This document shows, in pieces, positions 6,074 to 13,048 of a stretch of DNA of 15,026 nucleotides. The stretch is from an uncultured Eubacterium sp. (GTDB lineage: Bacteria > Bacillota_A > Clostridia > Lachnospirales > Lachnospiraceae): the NCBI GenBank assembly GCA_948468465.1, contig CAOKJJ010000126.1, forward strand, positions 1-15,026, read 5' to 3'. The notes beneath the pieces were generated by a model. The model was not told the DNA's origin. It saw only the letters and a list, made by a program, of their open reading frames with translations, and searched no databases. A program made the translations under genes and the position numbers. Position 1 is the first letter of the stretch. Each line of letters starts with the position of its first letter.

Positions 6074-7573
6074 ATGGAGAGCAGTGTAGCGGTGAAGGTG
6101 GATCATGTATCTATGCATTTTAATATGGCCTCGGAAAAGATAGACAGCATGAAAGACTATTTTATCAAAATATTAAAGAGAGAATTGTTTTTCAAAGATT
6201 TTATCGCGGTGCAGGATGCCGATTTTGAGATTAAAAAAGGGGAAGTGTTCGGGATTGTCGGAACAAATGGAAGTGGAAAATCTACATTGTTAAAAATGAT
6301 TTCAGGCATTTTAACGCCTACGCAGGGGAACATTTATGTGCAGGGAACAATCGCGCCTTTGATTGAATTAGGGGCTGGATTCGACGGAGATCTGACCGCG
6401 AGAGAAAATATATTTTTAAACGGAGCCATCCTTGGATACAAAAAAGAATTTCTGGAGGAAAAATTTACAGGTATTGTAGATTTTGCAGAGCTTTGGGAGT
6501 TTTTGGATATGCCGATTAAAAATTATTCTTCGGGCATGGTGGCGCGGATGGCATTTGCAATCGCTACAGTTGTAAAGCCGGATGTATTGATTGTAGATGA
6601 AATACTTGCGGTTGGGGATTTTATGTTTCAGCAAAAATGTGAACAAAGAATCCGGGATCTGATGGCTGAGGGGACAACGGTTGTAATCGTATCACACAGC
6701 ATTGCTCAAATCGAAAGCTTATGTGACAGAGTGCTGTGGATTGAAAAGGGAAATATACAGATGATCGGCAGGACCTACGAGGTATGCAATGCATACCGGA
6801 GCATGCAGGATACTGCGGGCAGCAAAAGCGTGAAAAAAAGAAAAACAGTAACAGAGGAAAAGTGCTTTGCGTGTGGAAATAACGCTGCATTTAAAATAGA
6901 TGAAGCGGCTGTATTGGTGCGTGAAGCCTGTTGTACAAGATGCGGATGCAGTATAAGGATCAGTGATGCGGCAAAAATATATTTTACAAAAGGACTTGGA
7001 TTGCCTGCGGATCAGGCGGCTTTAAAATATGCACAGCAGCTGTTAAAAGATTACGCCATTTTAAACTGCAGCAATTATGGAATTTTTAAAGAATATCTCG
7101 GCATGCTGCCTGGTTATGATGAGTTAAGCGGCAATGAGAAGGACAGATGCAGGAAGTTATATGCTCCGCCCTATAAGGATGAAACGTTCGACCTGATCAT
7201 CAATGAAGAGCTGATGGCATACTTTCAATATCCAAAAAAAGTTTATGAACAATGCTATAGGATCTTAAAACAGGATGGGATTTTGCTGCTGACAGTACCT
7301 ATCCATGAGGGGAAACAGACAAAGCATCGGGAAAATTTGAAAAAGACCGTTTACCGGGGCGAAGGGATGAAGGTATATGTCGATTGGGGAGACGACATAT
7401 GCGATTATTTAACAGAGGCAGGTTTTGCCGCGAAGATGTATCCTTGCCATATGTTTTATGGCAAAGATGAGATCACGGATATAGATAAGGAATATGAAGA
7501 TTCCCTAAAGAAGCATCCTTTAGATTTTTACAAATATAATTCCATTGTGATGATAGCGATGAAAGGTAAATAA
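6074..7573 (+). CDS. polysaccharide exporter ATPase (Wzt/TagH-like) fused to zinc-ribbon and methyltransferase-like domain
   Basis: A 499-residue protein from the ATG at 6074, chosen because AAAGG at 6063-6067 sits 6 nt upstream; an in-frame ATG at 6068 abuts that site. Residues about 5-240 are a complete ABC ATPase: Walker A GTNGSGKST (63-71), the TagH/Wzt mark ELGAGFDGDLTARENI (98-113), signature YSSGMVARMAFAIA (151-164), Walker B VLIVDE (171-176) and the H-loop IVSH (205-208). After a basic linker, CFACG (264-268) and CCTRCGC (286-292) make a CxxC-x19-CxxC zinc-ribbon. Residues about 300-499 resemble a class I SAM-methyltransferase, with FDLIINEELMAYFQYPKKVY and RILKQDGILLLTVPI (396-410), but no classical GxGxG motif. 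Known Wzt proteins of E. coli O8/O9a carry a carbohydrate-binding domain here instead. The fusion suggests coupling of terminal modification and export; whether the methyltransferase part is active is uncertain. Confidence 0.92.
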   Translation: MESSVAVKVDHVSMHFNMASEKIDSMKDYFIKILKRELFFKDFIAVQDADFEIKKGEVFGIVGTNGSGKSTLLKMISGILTPTQGNIYVQGTIAPLIELGAGFDGDLTARENIFLNGAILGYKKEFLEEKFTGIVDFAELWEFLDMPIKNYSSGMVARMAFAIATVVKPDVLIVDEILAVGDFMFQQKCEQRIRDLMAEGTTVVIVSHSIAQIESLCDRVLWIEKGNIQMIGRTYEVCNAYRSMQDTAGSKSVKKRKTVTEEKCFACGNNAAFKIDEAAVLVREACCTRCGCSIRISDAAKIYFTKGLGLPADQAALKYAQQLLKDYAILNCSNYGIFKEYLGMLPGYDELSGNEKDRCRKLYAPPYKDETFDLIINEELMAYFQYPKKVYEQCYRILKQDGILLLTVPIHEGKQTKHRENLKKTVYRGEGMKVYVDWGDDICDYLTEAGFAAKMYPCHMFYGKDEITDIDKEYEDSLKKHPLDFYKYNSIVMIAMKGK

Positions 7574-7583
7574 GGAGAACGAT

Positions 7584-10500
7584 ATGGAAAAGCATGCACT
7601 GCAGTGGACGGGTGAAAGATTTTTGCCATGGTTTAGTCATATACAGCCGGATATAGCGTTGGAACATCTAAGCAGGTATTTTGCAGCCAGGACATTTTGT
7701 AAGGATAAAGCGGTGCTGGATGTTGCCTGCGGGGAAGGGTATGGAAGCAAGATACTATCAGAAGCCGCGGCAAGTGTTCTGGGGGTGGATATTTCAGAAG
7801 AAGCAGTGCGCAATGCAAAGAAGCGGTATACATCCACTCGTCTGAAATTTGCCGTACAGGATGCCGTGCAGTTGGAGCAGCTGGGCAGAAGATTTGACGT
7901 TATAACAGCTTTTGAGATGATTGAACATATACTGGAGCAGGAACAGTTTATGATTCAGGTAAAGAAGGTATTAAAAGAGCGCGGCATTTTTATGGTTTCT
8001 ACGCCAAATAAGTGTGTACATGAAACGGAATGGCATACGCACAATGAATTTCATGTAAAAGAATTATATTTCGACCAGTTTCAGGAGCTTTTGCAAAAAC
8101 ATTTCCGATATTGCTATTTCTATGCACAAAGGGTATATCGGGCATCCGAATGCTGGCTGCTTTCTGAAAACAGAAGCATCTGCCATCCGGTTATACAGAA
8201 CCTGGTTCGGTTTGATGAATCAAAAGCTGTGGAACTGGGAGGGGAAGACCGCAGTCCGGGCTATTATATCTGCATTTGTTCCGATGCGCCGATCGAACGT
8301 ATAAGTGAAAAATATTTTCTGACAGATGTTTCAGACCGGTTTAAAAATAATCTGGAGCAGGAAAATGCAATACTCAAAAACCCGGACTATCATTATACAA
8401 ATCAATATACGATTTACTATGATTATGGCGATGGGTTTTCGGAGGATAACAAGGACAGTTTTGATTATCGATATTCTGATCATTTTGATCAGATGCTGAT
8501 CCGTGTCACTTTGCCGGAACATGTAAAGCAGATTCGAATAGATCCGGTTGAACAGAGATTTTGTATGATCAAAAACCTGCAGATAGAAGGATATCCAAAA
8601 GATAGAATTACTTGCAACCATACACAGGCATTTGATGATCTGCTTGTATTTGCAGGTAACAAAGATCCGCAGATGGTCATGCAGACAGCGTATACGACCG
8701 TTCGGGAAATCATGATCTCTTATGAAATTTTAGTATATGAAAGTGCCGGTTTGTGGAATCTTTTATTTGAAAAATGGAAAGGCAGCGAAAAACAGGCAAG
8801 TGCAAAGTATGCGGGTCTTGAACGGGAAAAGGAAAAATATGAGTGTAAAGTACAAAAGCTGTCCGAAAAGAACCAGTCATTAGTGCATGAAGTACAGAAG
8901 TTATCCGAGTACAGAAAAAAGACAGAAATTCAGATGCAGGAGTTTTCAGACCGTATCCAAAGTGCGGATTTTCAAATACAGAAACTAAAAGCAAGAGAAT
9001 CGGATTTGCGTACAGATGTATCAAGGCTGCTGCAGGATATTTCTGATATTTATGCATCAGCCAGCTGGAAGTTTAGCATGCCGGTCAGGGCAGCCGGTAT
9101 GTCTATACGCTGGCTGGCGCGGCATGTTCATGCGGTCCATAAATGTGCTACAGCCGTCCATATATTAAAAAACGGCGGAATGAAGCTGCTGCTTCATGAG
9201 CTCAGACACTATAAAGAACACAAAACATATGTGCAGCAGCAAAAGCATCCGCAGGATTTGTCTGTAGACAGTAAATATGAAGAAAATATTGATTTTTCAG
9301 ATCAGACGACAGACGTTAAGCTGCTGGCATTTTATCTTCCGCAGTTTCATATATTTCCCGAAAATGAAGCATGGTGGGGAAAAGATTTTACGGAATGGAC
9401 AAATGTGAAAAGCGGGACACCGGGGTTTGAGGGGCATTATCAGCCAAGAGTTCCGCATGCGGATTTTGGGTATTATGACCTGACCGATATCCAGGTGCTG
9501 AAAAAACAGGCGAAGCTTGCAAGCCAGCATGGAATCTACGGATTTTGTTTTTATTATTACTGGTTTTCCGGAAAACGGCTGATGGAAAAGCCGTTGGATC
9601 TGCTGCTTGCACATCCGGAAATTAAGCTGCGCTATTGTTTGTGCTGGGCGAATGAAAACTGGACAAGAGCCTGGGATGGACAAAACAGGGATATTTTAAT
9701 TGCGCAAAATTATTCTGATGCGGATGACCATAATTTTATCACAGACTTAAAAAAGTACATGGATGATCCAAGGTATATCCGCATTTATGGAAAGCCGTTA
9801 ATACTCGTATATAATCCGGGACAGATTCCCAATTGTCAGAAAAGCTTCCGGCTATGGCGTCAGACAGCAGAGGAGCTTGGCATTGGCGAAATATTGATCT
9901 GGACATGCCAGACCGCCAATCATACGGCAAGGCAGCTGCAGATTGAGAACTGCATAGATGCGGAAGTGGAATTTCCGCCGCATAATATGTGGTGGGAATC
10001 TGCCGCAGTCAGGGGTGTGGAGTTAGGCGGAAAGAGCGCGTTTTTATACAGTTATCCAAAAGTAGCACAAGAGGCTGTGCGCAGGTTTGGCACAGACAAG
10101 CAGACAATACCGGTGCATCATGGCTGTATGCTGGCATGGGACAATGCGGCCAGAAGGAAGGACGGATGGTTTACTTACTGCGGATTTTCCTTAAAAAGCC
10201 TTTACCAGTGGATGCTTGCGGCCGCAGAGGATGCAAGGAAAAACTTTGAGCCGGAAGAAAGGGTGCTGTTTATCAATGCATGGAATGAATGGGGCGAAGG
10301 AACGTATCTGGAACCAGATGAAACATATGGTTACGCGAGTATCAATACTGTTTCCAAAGCTGTGCTGGGATTGCCGTTTTCGGAGCATTTAAAGGTCATT
10401 CATTCCAGAGATGCCGCGCTTGAAAAAGCCGCATTCGAAAAAGCTGCATTTGAAAAAACGGCATTTGAAAAAACGGCATTTGAAAAAACGGCATTCGAAA

Positions 10501-12050
10501 AAACCGCATGTAAAAAAGCAGTTTCCGGGACAGGAACGGTATCCAAAATTGCCGTTCAGATACATATGTTTTATCTGGATACGTTAGACGAGGTCATAGC
10601 AAATCTGAATCAGATTCCATATGCTTATGACTGTTTCGTTTCTACAGATACCGAAAAAAAGCGGATAACAATTGAAAAAAGGATGAAGGAAACCTGCAGC
10701 TGCAGCAGACTTTATGTGGAGCTTTATGAAAACCGAGGCAGAGATGTGGCGCCGTTTTTGCTGCAAATGAAAGACCGGATTTGCCAGTATGACTATATCT
10801 GCCATATTCATTCCAAAAAGACGAAGACAAATGATCATGGCAATGAATGGAGGAAGTATAATTTTGAGCATTTATTCGGCAGCAGTTCTTATTTAAAACG
10901 TGTATTTTATCTGTTTGCATCAAATCCGAAGCTTGGAATTATAATGCCTCCCACATATCCGGTACTGGAGCTGCAGGCAGAATGGGGCGGCAATCAGGAA
11001 GGAACAAAAGCGCTGCTGCAAAAACTGGGAGTACATACAAAACTTCCAAAAGAACCGGTTTTTCCTGTGGGAAATATGTTCTGGGCCAGAACAGATGCTG
11101 TACAAAAAATGTTTTCCTGTGGTTTTACGCAGGAAGATTTTCCGGCAGAAGCAGGGCAGGTAAACGCAACGCTTGCCCATCAGATTGAAAGAGCATGGGT
11201 GTATCTGGCGCAGAGTGAGGGATATTCGTATCAGAATATTTTTAATCATTGCCAGGACACAGAAAATCATACGATACGCCTGCAAAAGAAAAAACGGCTG
11301 TTGGCTTATGTCCACTATGATAAAGATCACAGGCTTTCGGAAGATGATCTGAAAACACTTGAAATTTTTTCTGGCATTTGCACACAGGTGCTGTTTGTAA
11401 CCAACTCTGCTCTGTGTCAGAAGGATTTGGACAAAGCAGCCGTATATGCAGATCATATGCTTGTAAGAAAAAATGTCGGATATGACTTTGGAGCATGGAA
11501 GGATGTTTTGTTTGACTATGGCAGAGAAAAGGCAGAACAGTTCGATGAGCTGATTTTACTGAACAACAGCTGTTTCCCGCCGGTTTTCGATATTTGTGAG
11601 ATGTTTGCCAGGATGGAAGCACAGGACTGTGATTTCTGGGGAAATACAATATCACCATATAGTCCGGATGGGTCTTATATCAAAGAAGCATGCATTTATG
11701 AACATCTGCAAAGTTATTTTCTGGTGTTTGATGCGAAGGTTGTAAGGAGCGATGTGTTTTGGAAATTTTGGGAAGAACTGCCGGCATGCAGGGAGTTTAT
11801 AGACGTCATAGCAAAATGTGAGACAAAATTGACGAAGATTTTAAGTGACGCGGGTTTTTCTTATGCGCCGTATATCAGGGAATCTTATTACATAAGCCGG
11901 TTTTTGAACAACTATGCGGTTCCGTATGAAAAACCATGTTCGCTTCTGTTACTGAAAGACGTGTTTGTAAAAAAGAAATGTTACCAGTATATGAGTGCGG
12001 AAGAAAAAGTCAGGCTGGAATTTTTGCTGAGCCAGTTAAAAATGGATTAG
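7584..12050 (+). CDS. 1488-residue multidomain polysaccharide assembly protein: methyltransferase, coiled coil, WbsX, RgpF-like
   Basis: A single uninterrupted frame starts at ATG 7584, with AAGGAG at 7572-7577. Residues 1-240 are a class I SAM-methyltransferase: VLDVACGEGYGSKIL (44-58), GVDIS (67-71), FDVITAFEMIEH (104-115) and GIFMVSTPNK (134-143). Residues about 268-385 form a beta-rich domain of unnamed type (YYDYGDGFSEDN, LPEHVKQIRIDPVE). Residues 395-490 are a charged coiled coil ending in IYASASWKFSMPVR, a motif often seen before WbsX or GT modules. WbsX occupies 575-925 and retains DAEVEFPPHN and NAWNEWGEGTYLEPD. A pentapeptide repeat linker spans 945-979. Residues 988-1480 are RgpF-like, with IAVQIHMFYLD, ENRGRDVAPFLL, YICHIHSKKTK and YVHYDKDHRLSE, VRKNVGYDFGAWKDV. 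RgpF proteins take part in rhamnan assembly in streptococci. No signal peptide is present, so it is probably a cytoplasmic scaffold-enzyme that elongates and methylates the glycan before export. Confidence 0.9.
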   Translation: MEKHALQWTGERFLPWFSHIQPDIALEHLSRYFAARTFCKDKAVLDVACGEGYGSKILSEAAASVLGVDISEEAVRNAKKRYTSTRLKFAVQDAVQLEQLGRRFDVITAFEMIEHILEQEQFMIQVKKVLKERGIFMVSTPNKCVHETEWHTHNEFHVKELYFDQFQELLQKHFRYCYFYAQRVYRASECWLLSENRSICHPVIQNLVRFDESKAVELGGEDRSPGYYICICSDAPIERISEKYFLTDVSDRFKNNLEQENAILKNPDYHYTNQYTIYYDYGDGFSEDNKDSFDYRYSDHFDQMLIRVTLPEHVKQIRIDPVEQRFCMIKNLQIEGYPKDRITCNHTQAFDDLLVFAGNKDPQMVMQTAYTTVREIMISYEILVYESAGLWNLLFEKWKGSEKQASAKYAGLEREKEKYECKVQKLSEKNQSLVHEVQKLSEYRKKTEIQMQEFSDRIQSADFQIQKLKARESDLRTDVSRLLQDISDIYASASWKFSMPVRAAGMSIRWLARHVHAVHKCATAVHILKNGGMKLLLHELRHYKEHKTYVQQQKHPQDLSVDSKYEENIDFSDQTTDVKLLAFYLPQFHIFPENEAWWGKDFTEWTNVKSGTPGFEGHYQPRVPHADFGYYDLTDIQVLKKQAKLASQHGIYGFCFYYYWFSGKRLMEKPLDLLLAHPEIKLRYCLCWANENWTRAWDGQNRDILIAQNYSDADDHNFITDLKKYMDDPRYIRIYGKPLILVYNPGQIPNCQKSFRLWRQTAEELGIGEILIWTCQTANHTARQLQIENCIDAEVEFPPHNMWWESAAVRGVELGGKSAFLYSYPKVAQEAVRRFGTDKQTIPVHHGCMLAWDNAARRKDGWFTYCGFSLKSLYQWMLAAAEDARKNFEPEERVLFINAWNEWGEGTYLEPDETYGYASINTVSKAVLGLPFSEHLKVIHSRDAALEKAAFEKAAFEKTAFEKTAFEKTAFEKTACKKAVSGTGTVSKIAVQIHMFYLDTLDEVIANLNQIPYAYDCFVSTDTEKKRITIEKRMKETCSCSRLYVELYENRGRDVAPFLLQMKDRICQYDYICHIHSKKTKTNDHGNEWRKYNFEHLFGSSSYLKRVFYLFASNPKLGIIMPPTYPVLELQAEWGGNQEGTKALLQKLGVHTKLPKEPVFPVGNMFWARTDAVQKMFSCGFTQEDFPAEAGQVNATLAHQIERAWVYLAQSEGYSYQNIFNHCQDTENHTIRLQKKKRLLAYVHYDKDHRLSEDDLKTLEIFSGICTQVLFVTNSALCQKDLDKAAVYADHMLVRKNVGYDFGAWKDVLFDYGREKAEQFDELILLNNSCFPPVFDICEMFARMEAQDCDFWGNTISPYSPDGSYIKEACIYEHLQSYFLVFDAKVVRSDVFWKFWEELPACREFIDVIAKCETKLTKILSDAGFSYAPYIRESYYISRFLNNYAVPYEKPCSLLLLKDVFVKKKCYQYMSAEEKVRLEFLLSQLKMD
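10416..10520 (+). repeat. 15-bp in-frame tandem repeat encoding A-[FLC]-[EK]-K-[AT]
   Basis: Seven 15-bp units encode ALEKA, AFEKA, AFEKT (four times) and ACKKA at residues 945-979 of the 1488-residue protein, between its WbsX and RgpF-like parts. Units three to five (10446-10490) are identical at DNA level (GCATTTGAAAAAACG), and the outer units diverge. Changes in unit number would lengthen or shorten a helical, charged linker without breaking the frame. Confidence 0.9.
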
Positions 12051-12086
12051 AAATAGAATTATTTTCAGAAAGGAATGGCAGCAGAT

Positions 12087-13007
12087 ATGGAGATACAGTT
12101 TGTAAGAGCAGCTGAGGCGGAGGATTTAGGCAGGATATATGTTGTTTTTGATCAAAAAAGGCATTGGATACCATCTCCTGAAGTGGCGGAAAGCTACGGC
12201 TGGGATTTGACAAAAATCACAGTATTGCCGCTGGAGGAAATACGCAGCATACAACGGTCTTATAGCATTGCATATAATTTTGAACAAGATCCGCTGCCGT
12301 CTGTTCATAAAAAAGGAATGACCTTTCATCGCGTGTGGGGAAGGCAGTGGTTTGGGGCACAGTTTCATGGGAGAGGGCTTGAAATATCCCCGGCATCTTC
12401 TCCGTGGCCATGCAGGCCTGGTGTAACGGTAGAGTATACAGATCCTTTTAATGAAGAAGAGGGCTGTAAAACAGGATATGAAAATAAAGATTATGTACCG
12501 CTGGACTATCATGCTGGACTGGAAGATATGTCAAAGATTCTGAAAAGGGATTATGATTTTATCTGCTGTTCGCATGTGATTGAACATACCCCGAATGTCC
12601 TGTTGGCGTTAAAAAATGTGTATGAACATCTTTCGGGGGGGGGTATTTTTGTGATGGCGGTTCCGCATAAGAACTATACGTTTGACTGTCTGCGTGCATT
12701 AACAGATCTAGAACATATGACAGCTGATTATAAGGAATGCAGCTGTGAACGCAATCTGATCCATGTCGTTGATTATCTGGAAAACGTTAAAATCAGGCAT
12801 TTTGGACAGACAGAGGATATTACAAAATGTTGTTCTGACTATCTTGCCGGGCATTCTGATCTGGATATTCATTATCATACGTTTACGGAAGAAAATATGG
12901 CACAGGTTCTTTTGTGGTTTTGCGAAAATGTGTATTGCTGGAGTAAGATGGAGATTTTTAACAGGCTGGAAGGCGCAAATGAGTTTTTTGTCAGGTTGGT
13001 GAAGTGA
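12087..13007 (+). CDS. class I SAM-dependent methyltransferase
   Basis: A 306-residue protein from ATG 12087. The upstream AGGA at 12071-12074 directly abuts an alternative in-frame ATG at 12075, so 12087 is preferred, though its spacing of 12 nt is long; the difference is four residues. The N-terminal 60 residues carry KRHWIPSPEVAESYGWD, a small motif found in assorted glycan-locus proteins. The methyltransferase part begins at GRGLEISPASSPWP (95-108), a variant motif I that ends in an acidic residue. DFICCSHVIEHTPN (157-170) is the motif with HxxEH, and LSGGGIFVMAVPHK (182-195) corresponds to the usual LKPGG segment. A run of nine G at 12635-12643 encodes the GGG. It probably methylates a sugar or the chain end. 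The gene overlaps the ATGA of the next frame and lies 36 bp after the 1488-residue gene. Confidence 0.87.
   Translation: MEIQFVRAAEAEDLGRIYVVFDQKRHWIPSPEVAESYGWDLTKITVLPLEEIRSIQRSYSIAYNFEQDPLPSVHKKGMTFHRVWGRQWFGAQFHGRGLEISPASSPWPCRPGVTVEYTDPFNEEEGCKTGYENKDYVPLDYHAGLEDMSKILKRDYDFICCSHVIEHTPNVLLALKNVYEHLSGGGIFVMAVPHKNYTFDCLRALTDLEHMTADYKECSCERNLIHVVDYLENVKIRHFGQTEDITKCCSDYLAGHSDLDIHYHTFTEENMAQVLLWFCENVYCWSKMEIFNRLEGANEFFVRLVK
12635..12643 (+). repeat. G9 homopolymer within the methyltransferase gene
   Basis: Nine consecutive G encode Gly184-Gly186 (plus the last base of the preceding serine codon) in the conserved methyltransferase segment LSGGGIF. The run is conspicuous in an otherwise moderate-GC gene. 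Gain or loss of one G would shift the frame two-thirds of the way through the protein. Confidence 0.85.
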
Positions 13008-13030
13008 TGCAGGGTGTGCATTTTATGGTT

Positions 13031-13048
13031 AAAGGAGATCGAAAGTTG
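13031..13048 (+). promoter_or_regulatory. ribosome binding site favouring a TTG start
   Basis: AAAGGAG at 13031-13037 is followed after 8 nt by an in-frame TTG at 13046. The upstream ATG at 13004 has only weak purine-rich sequence before it, although it forms an ATGA overlap with the previous stop. The TTG is therefore the better-supported start for the membrane protein. Confidence 0.6.

Noticed and set aside
10920..11456. Long minus-strand open frame (178 codons)
   Set aside because: It lies wholly opposite the RgpF-like part of a well-supported gene, has no recognisable domain or ribosome binding site, and its composition (many Cys, Phe, Ile, His) is that of an antisense shadow.
12075..12086. 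ATG at 12075 as the methyltransferase start
   Set aside because: It directly abuts AGGA; ATG 12087 is somewhat better placed. The choice is close and changes only four residues.
13004..13045. ATG at 13004 as the membrane-protein start
   Set aside because: The ATGA overlap is attractive, but the strong AAAGGAG lies downstream of it and is ideally spaced to TTG 13046. Not fully excluded.
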